From NCBI GenBank assembly GCA_003550305.1, contig QKYT01001067.1:12796-29522 (forward strand): a stretch of 16,727 bases of DNA, written 5' to 3'. Every line of letters starts with the position of its first letter. Within the stretch, counting starts at the first letter, position 1. The notes beneath the pieces were generated by a model that had not been told where the DNA came from, searched no databases, and was given only the letters and a program-made list of their open reading frames with translations. The DNA comes from Glomus cerebriforme (taxonomy: Eukaryota > Glomeromycota > Glomeromycetes > Glomerales > Glomeraceae). Of this stretch, positions 1 to 8,364 are shown piece after piece. The translations under genes and the position numbers were made by a program.

Positions 1-755
1 GTCATTTTGTAATAAATTCTCATGATTATTGTAAAGTTCAGAATTTTTTTTTTTGAATCTAATTTGTTATATATATCTCCTTGATTTTTTTAAAACAATT
101 GTTGTTCTTTCAAAAAAATTAAATATTGTGAGATTATTATTATCNTTTAGAATTTAACTACAAGAATTTTGACAAAGGTGAGTTATTGTTTATTGCAATG
201 AAGACTTTTTTTACGATTGAGTTTATGGGTCTGCTCACACACATATATGTCCAAGGTTTTTCAAATATACTTTTATTTGTCAGGATTCTTTGTGAATCTA
301 GATAAAATCTGGTATATGTGTCTGAGTAAGCGTAAATGAGCGTTCTGAAATCAGCTTAGTAATTCAGTAATTCACTTATTCGAGTGATTATAGGATAACC
401 TTTTTTTCTTTTAAATTATTATTAATGTTCGACAAGCAGTTAAACTTACAGTTAAACAAATTCTCTGATGAACTGGTATTCCCATCTTTTTTTTTCTAAA
501 ATAAATAATCGGTTACAGCATCTAATCAAATTTATGTGACCTTTTTTTGATAATAAATTAAAATGTAATTGCAATTTAGGAATTTTGTTATTTTAAAGTT
601 TGAAATAATAAAACATGAAACACAAACATTTATTATTAATTATAATTACATTTGAAGTAAATTTAAATATTTTAAGTAACGGTTCATTAAAATAATCTGC
701 CATAAAAAACTTCGTCATAAAAAGAGTTTTTTGTTTTAAAATAATTTTTTTTTTC
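1..755. other. AT-rich stretch without a recognisable gene
   Basis: No gene, RNA or clear repeat is visible here. The stretch is dominated by A/T runs and holds one undetermined base at 145. On the minus strand about 50 codons are open between roughly 365 and 168, but there is no start or recognisable motif. In DNA this AT-rich, open runs of that length are expected by chance. Confidence 0.6.
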
Positions 756-870
756 ATGGATATCCAGATAAATTATAAATCCGGATAATATCCGAATATT
801 ATCCGAATAAATTAGACAGATATCCGGATTGGACGGATAAATGTAAATCAGATATCCGGATAGTCAGATC
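756..870. repeat. Cluster of TATCCGGATA-like palindromic motifs
   Basis: About eight to ten variants of the motif ATCCGGATAA are packed into 115 bases, including exact or near-exact copies of the self-complementary 10-mer TATCCGGATA near 817-828 and 851-862. Degenerate copies read ATCCAGATAA and ATCCGAATAA. The cluster overlaps the 3' end of the BED-finger relic, whose stop codon lies inside it. In hAT elements the BED finger binds subterminal repeats, so transposase-binding sites are a reasonable guess. A simple short-motif satellite is the alternative. Related copies recur at 4839-4851 and 7793-7805. Confidence 0.6.
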
Positions 871-1311
871 CAAACTCTGATGCATAAATTTATTTTTTGT
901 ATCAACATTTACACTTTTACATTTACTTGCTAGGTGAACTTGCAATTTTTTTACAATATTATTTTTCCAATAAGTGTCACAAAATTTACACTTTGTATCA
1001 TAATGACTGGGATGCTTTAGAGCATTATGCTTGAAATAATCCCAAACTATATTTTTGGGCCTACCACTACTGTGTTTTACTACTATAGTTTCTTCAAGAT
1101 TATTATATAATGAAATAAAGGATTCATCTGGGATACTTACAGGTGAGATCAATAAAATCAACATAATGGTAAAGTACAAGTAATACATATAAAGGGACGA
1201 TAAAGTATGAGAAGAATAATAGAACATAAGTAAAAAAAATTGTGGAAAAATAAACTTTTTTTTGGTGAAGTAAAGTAAAAGGAATGTGAGAAAATAAAAA
1301 ACTTTTGCCAT
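799..1311 (-). pseudogene. BED-type zinc-finger relic (hAT-transposon-like)
   Basis: The open frame encodes 170 residues, but only the half encoded below about position 1140 looks like real protein. That part carries GRPKNIVWDYFKH followed by a C-x2-C pair (CKFC), an aromatic-rich linker (DTYWK) and H-x4-C (HLASKC). This is the layout of BED-type fingers found at the N-terminus of hAT transposases and their domesticated relatives. No dimerisation or catalytic region follows, because the frame stops inside the TATCCGGATA cluster. The first 60 residues are low-complexity Phe/Tyr/Leu text and are probably not coding. The true start may lie in an upstream exon, or the copy may simply be truncated. 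In this fungal group such fingers occur in many copies. I read it as a transposon fragment and not as a working gene. Confidence 0.55.
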
Positions 1312-1638
1312 AATGCAATTTGGTTAATTTAAATAATTTATAAAATATAAAAATAAAGTTTTAATAGGTTTTTAACTGGCTTTTTAAATGTCAACACCCT
1401 TCCAATACTACTTCCAAATTATATTTTTTAAAAATCCAATAAATAAGACAGGACATAGCCTATACTCTTTAAAGAACTAAAAAAAAATAAAAAATAAAAG
1501 GAATGTTGACTTTAAAAAGCATAGAGTTAAAAAAATGTTTATTTATTTATTTAAATAACAGAACTATATATTCACATAAAGATTATCTTGATAATCAATA
1601 AGATTGATAAGATTATCTTAGAATTTTTAAAAATAGTT

Positions 1639-1740
1639 GAGTTTTGAAAATAATTTAGGAGTTTTGAAAATAATTTAGAAATTTTGAAAAAAATTAGAAT
1701 TAATTTAGAACTTTTTAAATTAATTTAAAACTAATTTAGG
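1639..1740. repeat. 20-bp minisatellite, about 2 perfect plus degenerate copies
   Basis: The 20-base unit GAGTTTTGAAAATAATTTAG occurs perfectly at 1639-1658 and again at 1659-1678. It is followed by decayed copies (ATTTTGAAAAAAATTAGAA and shorter TTAATTTAGAA pieces) to about 1740. Just upstream, 1579-1620 holds interleaved GATTATC/GATAATC inverted words. This is consistent with replication slippage in non-coding DNA. Confidence 0.7.
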
Positions 1741-1930
1741 AGTTTAAAAAAGTAACACTAATATTGATAACAAAAAGGTAATAGTTAAATTGCAAAAAGA
1801 TATACTTTCTATTAATCAAAAAAATCAGCCATAATAATGCTTATTGCACTTCTGATTTTCTAACCAACATTATTTCATAATTTTGGCCAAATTTAGGATA
1901 TAATAACTTGACATACAAACTGATATAAAA

Positions 1931-2008
1931 GTGATCTAGAACTGGCAAACTAATAGAATTTCTCTGGTACCCTGCCTGTTTTATGATACTGCCAGATGCC
2001 CAGATCAC
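1931..2008. repeat. Imperfect inverted repeat with 17-19 bp arms
   Basis: The left arm GTGATCTAGAACTGGCA (1931-1947) pairs with the right arm TGCCAGATGCCCAGATCAC (1990-2008) apart from two extra bases and a few mismatches. The loop is 42 bases. It sits in the relatively GC-rich part of the gene-free region and may be part of an old repeat family. No function can be assigned. Confidence 0.45.
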
Positions 2009-2466
2009 TACCATGTGTTAGCTTGGATTTCTCAAATCATATGCCCTAAAGATTGGCCAGAATTATGATATAGTATCAACTGAAATTAACTGCAAATTTA
2101 TTGCACCACCTGACATGATTTTTTTATCACAATTTGGCATTTTAACAGAAAATTAAATAAGTGCAAAAAGTAAGCATATCAATATAGAATCTGGTATCTA
2201 ACCAGGCATAGGAAACCAGTGCTCTCGACATAAAACTAGGTATCCAAATAGCTACAAATAACTAACAATCCTAATATAGTAATTGGTATGCAAAAGACTC
2301 AGAAACAAGAAGAAAAACATATGATTTAGAGTAGTTAGTTTAAATGGTAGGTAGTAGTTAGATTTTATGGTGATAAAAATGTTAAATAACAGGAAAGGTT
2401 AAAAGGGATAGTTAGAATCTGAAATAAATATCCGATACAAAAAAATATATAAGTTATATAGTAATA

Positions 2467-2640
2467 TTTAGATTATATTATTTAGATTATATGATGGAAG
2501 TTAGATTATAAAGAGCTATTCAGATTATATGATAGTATCTAGATTATATAGTGGTATTTAAATAATATAGTAGTATTTAGATTATATGATAATACTATAA
2601 TCTAGAACAAGTGGAATACCACTATATAATATATTATATT
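2467..2640. repeat. Tandem array of a ~19-bp TTTAGATTATATGATAGTA-like unit
   Basis: About seven degenerate copies of TAGATTATATGATAGTA follow one another from 2467 to 2594 with a period near 19-20 bases. An inverted continuation (ACTATAATCTAG and ATACCACTATATAAT) runs at about 2594-2630, so the 3' part could fold back on the array. This is an AT-rich minisatellite. Confidence 0.6.
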
Positions 2641-2895
2641 ATATGGTGATATCCTACTTCTTTATATTATAAAGAAATGGCAATTTCTTTCCCTACTCTA
2701 TATAATTATACAATTATACTGGCCTATAGTATACGTGAAGAATTAAATAAAGATCGCAGAATTAATTGAAATAATATATATTATTGCTGATCAAAATTTC
2801 CAGTACCACCCAATCCCCCAAAAGGTTTTAAAAAATACCAAAAATTTTGACAGGAAAAAGAAAATTATAAAGAAAGATATTATTGAAGAAATCAT

Positions 2896-3067
2896 CCATA
2901 GGAAAACTTCAGGTAAGGGAAAAAAAATACCAAACTTTGCAAAATATAAGTAAAACTTATATTTTATCACCAAAAAAAGCACTCTTTTCTTTTGATGAAT
3001 TTGTTATTCTTCCAAGACATTGGGCATACCATCAACTGAATATAGTTTTGTCATAGGAAAACTTCAG
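2896..3067. repeat. 16-bp direct repeat pair
   Basis: CATAGGAAAACTTCAG occurs at about 2896 and again at about 3052 in the same orientation, roughly 156 bases apart, inside non-coding DNA. It could be a remnant of a local duplication. The intervening sequence shows nothing recognisable. Confidence 0.4.
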
Positions 3068-3243
3068 AGAAAATATGACTCAATAAGCTTGTCATTTCAT
3101 TTGGTTTGACTTGGTATAAACAATAAAATTTTGGAGCTTATAAATAAATTTTATTAACATTTATGAGCAAAAAACAAAATATAAAAAAAAATTTTTGGAT
3201 GTAAAAAAGAAAGAAAGAGGAAGCTCTATGCAATTTATATTAA

Positions 3244-3279
3244 TTTTTTTTTTTAAAAAAAATTGGATTCAATTTTATT
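3244..3279 (-). terminator. LINE 3' end: AATAAA signal and poly(A) tract
   Basis: On the minus strand AATAAA (3279-3274) is followed about 20 bases later by 11 consecutive A residues (3254-3244). The arrangement matches a polyadenylated retrotransposon RNA copied into the genome, and it fixes the 3' boundary of the LINE remnant. Confidence 0.5.
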
Positions 3280-3460
3280 AATGTAAATTAAAACAAAATA
3301 CAGTACATATAAAAAGAAAAAAAGATATAATTAGCTCCTCAACTATCACAAATGATGAACCTTGATGAACTTAATCTTGCATTATATCTCTAGTACTACT
3401 GGCCAACCGAATGTATTAAGTCAAAATACCAGCATCTGTCAAATGAAATATAATATATAG

Positions 3461-4030
3461 TTAACAAAAATGACTATAATATTGTAACCAATCGCTCCCA
3501 AAAACTATAAAATTATGGAGATCATCTAAAGTAATATTTATATTAAAAGGATTAGTATTTAGTAATAAATGACTATTGTTCAATTTCTTTTTAAGTTTAG
3601 ATTTTCTATCCATACCAGCATTGAATTCATCCAAAATAAATTGATTACGACATGGTTTCCAAATTTTTTCATTAATATCTATATAAATTCTATTCAAAAA
3701 TAAAGAAATAATTGATCTAGTAATATTAATATTTTAGTAGCATTATTAATAATATTAGTTAAAGATTCTGAAACAAAACCTTTAATAATATCAATAAAAT
3801 TCATGTGATCAGGATCAGGTTGCACATCCCATAAATGATCATGTAATAAAAGCCTATTAGAAAAATCTTTAACTGTAGAAAATTTTTGAATTAAAGAAAC
3901 TAAATATTTTCAATTATTAAACATAATATTGTTTAAAATTGCTGAATGATTTTTGCATATCCAGATATGATTGAAAGTTTCAATTTCATCTTTACAATCG
4001 GGACAATTCCAATCATCATATAAATCAGGT
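3461..4030 (-). pseudogene. C-terminal CCHC finger and tail of the LINE ORF2 remnant
   Basis: On the minus strand the text DDWNCPDCKDEIETFNHIWI followed by C gives a C-x2-C...H-x3-C arrangement at about 4005-3955. This is the zinc-binding motif found after the polymerase/RNase H part of many LINE ORF2 proteins. Downstream are IIKGFVSESLTNIINNATK and then the segment at 3697-3461, with stops or frame changes between them (for example near 3910 and 3735). The last piece contains EKIWKPCRNQFI, a Trp/Lys/Arg-rich tail. It is one decayed coding region continuing from the RNase H relic. Confidence 0.55.
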
Positions 4031-4229
4031 CTTCACTTCTTAATGTGTTCTATCGTTGGTAATTCCTCAATAAGAAATTTAATTTTTTGTTACTAGTGTA
4101 AAAGGATGTTTCCATAGTATTTTTTTTATCATTTAGTGAAAAAAATGTAGATTGCCAATCTATAGTTGAAGAATATTTTTTATTTCTATATAGTCCAATA
4201 AATTTTTCAAACCCATGATTTCTTGCTAT

Positions 4230-4816
4230 CGTAGTAAGGCAAATAAGAAATTACTGACAGGAAATTATAATTTAGTGTTAAAGGAAAAGTATTAATATGA
4301 TTAACACTTCTAGCAAGTTGATCAACTTTTGTATTGAAAGGATTATTTGAATGAGCCTGAAATTCACATTCAAATTATTAGAAATTACATCATCATTAAT
4401 TAAATTCCAAATTAAATTATTCGAATTTTCTTTGAACAATTGTCTTGGAGTCAATTGTTGTTGTAATTGTTGTAGAAAGTAAAAGTGATCGATCGAAGAT
4501 TGACTATCAGTAAAAATTGTAATGTTAGAATATTTGGTGAAATTATTAATGCAATAAAAATTGCAGCAATTTCTGCATGACACGATGAAGGCCAACATTC
4601 AATTCTAGCAAAAAATTCAAAATATGACGCATTAATATGAGTTTGTATCAAAGCAAAACTCATAGAAATATCAGTAGTCGCTAAATCTAATAAGGAACCA
4701 TCCGTATAAAATTCCAATTCGTTAAAAGAAGAAACGAGTTGTTGATAATGGATTAATTGATTTAATAATCCCCTGCAAATTATTATTGGATGAGAGTGTC
4801 TTTTTTCGCAAATCAC
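4230..4816 (-). pseudogene. RNase H domain of the LINE remnant, frameshifted
   Basis: Three frames must be combined to read the domain. The first carries FYTDGSL (first Asp codon 4702-4700) and SSCHAEIAAIFIAL (catalytic Glu). After a frame change near 4530 the second reads NITIFTDSQSSIDHF (Asp codon 4508-4506). After another change near 4365 the third reads HSNNPFNTKVDQLARS (His codon 4353-4351, last Asp codon 4323-4321). All the D-E-D-H-D positions of RNase H are therefore still present, but no single frame contains them. In life the domain would remove RNA from the RNA-DNA hybrid during reverse transcription. The spacing and the LINE-type finger downstream favour a non-LTR element over a cellular RNase H. 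The inactivation looks recent, since motif residues have not decayed. Confidence 0.65.
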
Positions 4817-5013
4817 TTAATTGTGTACTAAAAAAGGAAATCCGGATAAACACTATTTTAGTCAAGTGACTCGGTTTAATTATTAAATGCCAAATCAGAT
4901 ATCAAAAAATCTATTACCGATGTAAATACTTTCACAAATTTGAATTCAACACTTTATTATTATTAATTTAAAACAAATAATAATTGGAATAAACTTTTTC
5001 ACAACTGATAATC

Positions 5014-5019
5014 TTTATT
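5014..5019 (-). terminator. Candidate polyadenylation signal of the transporter gene
   Basis: AATAAA on the minus strand lies about 122 bases downstream of the TGA stop of the DHA2 transporter, followed by AT-rich sequence. The position fits a fungal 3' UTR. In DNA this AT-rich the hexamer is also common by chance. Confidence 0.35.
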
Positions 5020-5140
5020 ATTAATTAAAAAAAAAACCTTAACAACTTATTATAATCATACTGTAATTATGAAGTTCGTAATATCTATTTTAAGGATTAC
5101 AACTATCTCCATTTTCTATATTTTTTTATATTATACTCAT

Positions 5141-7493
5141 TCAGACAAAAACTTTCTTATCACCCTTTCCTATTTTAGGTCTATGATTTCCCATAAAAAT
5201 AGTAGAAATGAAACACGATACACCTAATACTAAAATAGTAATGAAAGAGGCTCTCAAAGAATCCACATAAGCAATAATAATTGGGCTTCTTATTTCTTCA
5301 GGTAATTGATTAACTATAGTAGCAGATTGTTTGACTGCCGCGATATATTCAGGTGATATTGATGCATTTGCCAAATATCTAGAAAGAAAATTTGAGAATA
5401 CTGTGCCAACTGTTGCAACACCAAATACAGCTCCGACTATAACATAATGAATAAATAAAATAAAAAGAAATTATTAGAATTACGGAATTTATTTCATCCT
5501 TTAAAATTTTTAAGACATTGTACATACTTAATCTAAGGAACATTAAAAGGGTAGTAACAGTTGCAATATCTTTATCTTTGACAATTCCTAGTGCGCAAAG
5601 TAATGTAGTATGCATAATAGCTAAAAAAATTATAATATTAATAAAAATTTGTGCAAGAAAAAAAGTTAATATATAATATAAAAAAATTATTTATTCATAA
5701 CTTACATCCTACTCCTAAACCAGCAATTAACATGTAACCAATTTGTGCAGCTTTTCCGGTATCTTCATCCCACATAACCATCAAGCCTGCTCCAACTGCG
5801 ATTAATGCTGCACCCATTGCACTTATTGTACGATAGGCCAAAAAATCGGTTCGTGATATCAGTTGACCCGTAACTATTGAAGCTATCACGACACCAGTGA
5901 CATATGGAATCAGTTCTAAACCTGATTCGGTAGCTAAGAAAAAAAAAAAGTAAAAGTTGGTAACGCTAGTTATAAGCAAGCGAAATTATCTGAAGAATTC
6001 TCTTAGGATTCATACCAGAGTCACCTTCTACAACTTGGAAATAAAGTGGAATATAATAAACCAATGCAAAGAATGCCATTCCTTGAAAGAAATTTGTAGC
6101 AAAACATCCAACAATATTTAAATTTTTAAACAAATGCGCTGTTTTTTTAAAAAAAAAATAATGTCAAATTTATATGCAGAATTTAGACAATTTAAACAGA
6201 TAACTTTAGTCTTTAGACTTACGGGGAGCAATGGGTTCAACGGAAAATTTGATTTCAATTAAAGAAAACAATACAACTCCAGCTTCTCCAACAATAAATA
6301 ATATGATGATTATAGGAGAAGTCCACGGATACTTACTTCCTCCCCAATTAATTGACAATAAGAGTGCAACAGTAGCTCCAACAACAACTATTATCCCAGC
6401 ATAATCTATCCGTTTAAGTTTTTGCAATAATGAACCCTTTGAGTGTGGCAAGCGAAGTAAAAATATTACCGTTCCAATAGTTACTGCCCCTAACGGAAGA
6501 TGAATGTAAAATGACCATCTAATACCAAGATAAAGTTAATTAAAGTTGTTGTGATCTATCGTATATCGGTATAAGTGGTACTCACCTCCAAGACACGTGA
6601 TCTAAATTAAAGATAGCGGTTAGAAAATTTATTATTTTTATTATAGATTTGCCTACGAATTTATTTACCTGTAAAAACTCCACCGAGTAATGGACCCATT
6701 ACAGAAGAAATACTAAAAACGGCACCAATTATTCCTTGATATTTTCCACTTTCTTGAAGCGGTACTATATCGGATATTATAACCATAACTAAACTGACGA
6801 TACCACCACCTCCAATACCAGCTATAGCACGAGCAATAATTAATGTGTACTATTAAATACAAATATTAGATTTATTGATTTTGAGACGAATTAAACGAAT
6901 GATCAAAGAAAAAAAATATTTAATTAATCGAGTACCATATTTGGAGCTAGACCACATATCAAACTTCCTANTTCGAAAACGATAATTGCGAATAAGAATG
7001 TTGCTTTTCTACCGAAAATATCCGAAAATTTTCCATAAGTTAGTTGGAAAGCCGTCTAATACAAGTAGAGGAGTATTTTTTTTAATACGTGTGCGACAAT
7101 ACAAATGAAGCGCAGTAAATTTAAAGAACGTGGGATCAACCTACCGATGTCAGTAAATAAGCAGTGGCAACCCATGTAATCTGGTCCAAAGCTCCAAATT
7201 CGGAAGCAATTGCTGGTAATGCCGTTGTCACAATGGTTTGATCCAATGCGGCCAAGAAAACGCCAATTGATAATCTTTTTTTTTAAAGTAAATTAATTGC
7301 TGCTATGCTTAAGTCTTTTGTGAATTAGTTAGTTAAATACGTACCCAATCATTACTAGATATAATTCAAACTTTCTCAATCGTACTTTAGGTTGTCCATT
7401 AATATTTACTGTTTCATCTTTAGATGCTGTTTGAGAATCGACATTTATTTCGACTCTTGCATTGTCTGTATCGGTGTTTGAATCTGTAGACAT
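5141..7493 (-). CDS. MFS transporter, DHA2 (14-helix) drug:H+ antiporter type, 10 exons
   Basis: Exons (minus strand): 7493-7345, 7274-7145, 7055-6936, 6849-6669, 6601-6586, 6518-6223, 6138-6016, 5933-5706, 5620-5528, 5436-5141. They total 1632 bases, giving 543 residues plus TGA. All nine introns (67-91 bases) are GT-AG and every junction keeps the frame. The N-terminus (residues 1-41) is hydrophilic. Helix 1 ends in LDQTIVTTALP (60-70), a DHA2 hallmark. WVATAYLLTS follows, then the MFS loop motif GKFSDIFGRK (101-110), the antiporter motif C GPLLGG (185-190), SWRWSFYIHLPLG (197-209), PLYFQVVEGDSATESG (about 328-343) and RLIGAVFG (444-451). Length and motif order match full-length DHA2 proteins. 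Known relatives export drugs or toxins from the cell, or load basic amino acids into vacuoles, using the proton gradient. The substrate and membrane here cannot be read. One base is undetermined (6971), leaving residue 122 as Leu, Ile or Val. Nothing suggests inactivation. Confidence 0.93.
6586..6601 (-). other. 16-base microexon (exon 5) of the transporter
   Basis: Between acceptor AG (6603-6602) and donor GTGAGT (from 6585) lie just 16 bases. They supply the codons D-H-V-S-W plus two bases of Arg, bridging GGVFT and RWSFYIHLP. Skipping it would shift the frame, and keeping it restores the highly conserved WRW-F-Y-I motif after helix 5. Both flanking introns are 67 bases. Confidence 0.85.
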
Positions 7494-7640
7494 CTTTTAG
7501 TGGGTACTTTTAATTTATTAAGCGATGATTGTTTTAATTATTCGTATTTTACAATCAAGCATAAGAAAAAAAAATAGATAAATCAAAAATTAAATTTTTT
7601 GATACAATTTTTTTTACCTTTTTTCGAATTTTAGCTCTTT

Positions 7641-7648
7641 ATTTATAT
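7641..7648 (-). promoter_or_regulatory. Candidate TATA box of the transporter gene
   Basis: TATAAATA on the minus strand lies about 150 bases upstream of the ATG at 7493, followed by A/T-rich leader sequence without another ATG that would open a competing long frame. It is a plausible core promoter, but AT-rich DNA makes such matches common. Confidence 0.35.
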
Positions 7649-7760
7649 CTTTTCATCAAAAAATTTATTGCTTGCCAAGGCAGAAGAGTTAATTAATTAA
7701 ATTACACTTTATGTCTCGATTTGATTTCTTTTGCATATTTCTCGCGATGATTTTCATATA

Positions 7761-7802
7761 CGGGATTTGTTTATCCCGATGTTTATAATTGATATCCGGA
7801 TA
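7761..7802. promoter_or_regulatory. CGG/CCG inverted repeats upstream of the transporter
   Basis: CGGGAT-N6-ATCCCG (7761-7778) forms a 6-bp hairpin or dyad. It is followed at 7793-7802 by the self-complementary TATCCGGATA. Both place CGG and CCG triplets in inverted orientation about 270-310 bases upstream of the transporter ATG. Fungal Zn2Cys6 regulators of drug efflux pumps bind inverted CGG triplets, so a control site is conceivable. The spacing of 12 between triplets in the first dyad is wider than usual. The second motif also occurs away from the gene, so it may be repeat sequence instead. Confidence 0.25.
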
Positions 7803-8145
7803 AACGGAGAAACAATCCATTAATGCATGCACTTGGATGGTTAGATCAACTAGATCGACAAACTTTGGAAAATCGAAAACTCATACCGAACAAAAATACT
7901 TCTAAATGTGGAACATGATATTATTTATGTCAGTGATATTTTTACTTTTTAAAAGTAATACAACGATCATTCGATCATTTTAAATTTGAACCTGAAACTC
8001 GTTATAATCATCCTAATATTGAATAATCGTTTGAAGACAAAATACTTGGCAAAGTGGCTTGGATCAATTATTACAAAAGATTCATATTGGTAATTTAATA
8101 GAATATTTTAAAAAAGAACAGGATTTCTATTAATAAACTTTTACT
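7793..8145 (+). pseudogene. Unrecognised coding relic, one frame with three stops
   Basis: From 7793 to 8098 a single frame (102 codons) reads like protein but is broken by TGA at 7916, TGA at 7934 and TAA at 8024. It contains GWLDQLDRQTLENRKLIPNK, NTSKCGT, SFDHFKFEPETRYNHPNIE and SFEDKILGKVAWINYYKRF. A frame change near 8085 then gives HIGNLIEYFKKEQDFY, which ends at about 8145. I do not recognise the family. The text is rich in charged and aromatic residues and has no low-complexity runs, unlike chance frames here. It runs divergently from the transporter, its open frame begins at the TATCCGGATA palindrome, and an ATG is at 7823. Most likely it is a dead copy of a multicopy gene or transposon. 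Confidence 0.4.
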
Positions 8146-8260
8146 GTACAAATCAACCATTTATCAATATAAATACAGTATATTATTAGTTATTATATAG
8201 CGTTGTTTATAAATTTTTGGGGTAATAGGTTCCGGATCGTGTCACTTGCCGGGATACTCT
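8146..8260. other. Non-coding stretch before the hAT-like terminus
   Basis: The first half is AT-rich. From about 8216 the sequence becomes noticeably richer in GC and contains GGTTCCGGATC. No gene or RNA is recognisable. Confidence 0.4.
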
Positions 8261-8340
8261 TAGGGATGGGAAAGTTCCGGTTTAACGGTTCCCAGAGTGT
8301 TTTAAGCTCACCAGAACTGACTCAGAACCGCTGCTATAAT
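8261..8340 (+). mobile_element. Single hAT-like terminus with CCGGTT subterminal words
   Basis: TAGGGATGGGAAA at 8261-8273 resembles the terminal inverted repeat of Ac-type hAT elements, which start with C/TAGGGATG. Directly behind it are CCGG and CGG words (GTTCCGGTTTAACGGTTCCC) and further AGAACC words to about 8333, reminiscent of hAT subterminal repeats. The matching opposite end (a CCATCCCTA-like sequence) is not in the window. It may be a truncated element or a chance match. Confidence 0.3.
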
Positions 8341-8364
8341 GAAATCATATAATAAATTACTATA

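Larger units (their letters stand above)
1312..3242. other. Gene-free AT-rich region with several short repeats
   Basis: No coding region with a recognisable domain is visible on either strand. The minus-strand open frame at 2791-2982 is Phe/Ile/Lys low-complexity text. What can be seen are short repeats, listed separately: a 20-bp minisatellite near 1639, an inverted repeat at 1931-2008, a roughly 19-bp tandem array at 2467-2594 and a 16-bp direct repeat at 2896 and 3052. The part from about 1830 to 2240 is less AT-rich than its surroundings and repeats TGGCCA-containing phrases near 1882 and 2052, which suggests an old interspersed repeat of unknown class. Confidence 0.55.
3243..4830 (-). 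mobile_element. 5'-truncated non-LTR (LINE) retrotransposon remnant
   Basis: Read on the minus strand, this element keeps the C-terminal third of a LINE ORF2: an RNase H domain (about 4720-4230), a linker, a CCHC finger (4005-3955) and a tail ending near 3461. A 3' UTR follows with AATAAA at 3279-3274 and an 11-base A tract at 3254-3244. The reverse transcriptase and endonuclease parts are missing, as expected from the 5' truncation typical of LINE insertion. The upstream edge lies close to an ATCCGGATAAAC motif at 4840-4851. Several frameshifts and stops show that it is dead. I could not identify a target-site duplication, so both ends are approximate. Confidence 0.7.

Noticed and set aside
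168..410. Open stretch on the minus strand with mixed composition
   Set aside because: It has no start codon and one stop, and no motif or splice evidence. Its length is within chance expectation.
2791..2982. 63-residue minus-strand open frame
   Set aside because: Phe/Ile/Lys/Leu low-complexity text in AT-rich DNA, with no motif, splice context or neighbour supporting it.
7793..8098. Stop-codon readthrough or selenocysteine at the two TGA codons
   Set aside because: A TAA also interrupts the frame, no hairpin insertion element is evident, and fungi of this kind are not known to use selenocysteine. Decay is simpler.
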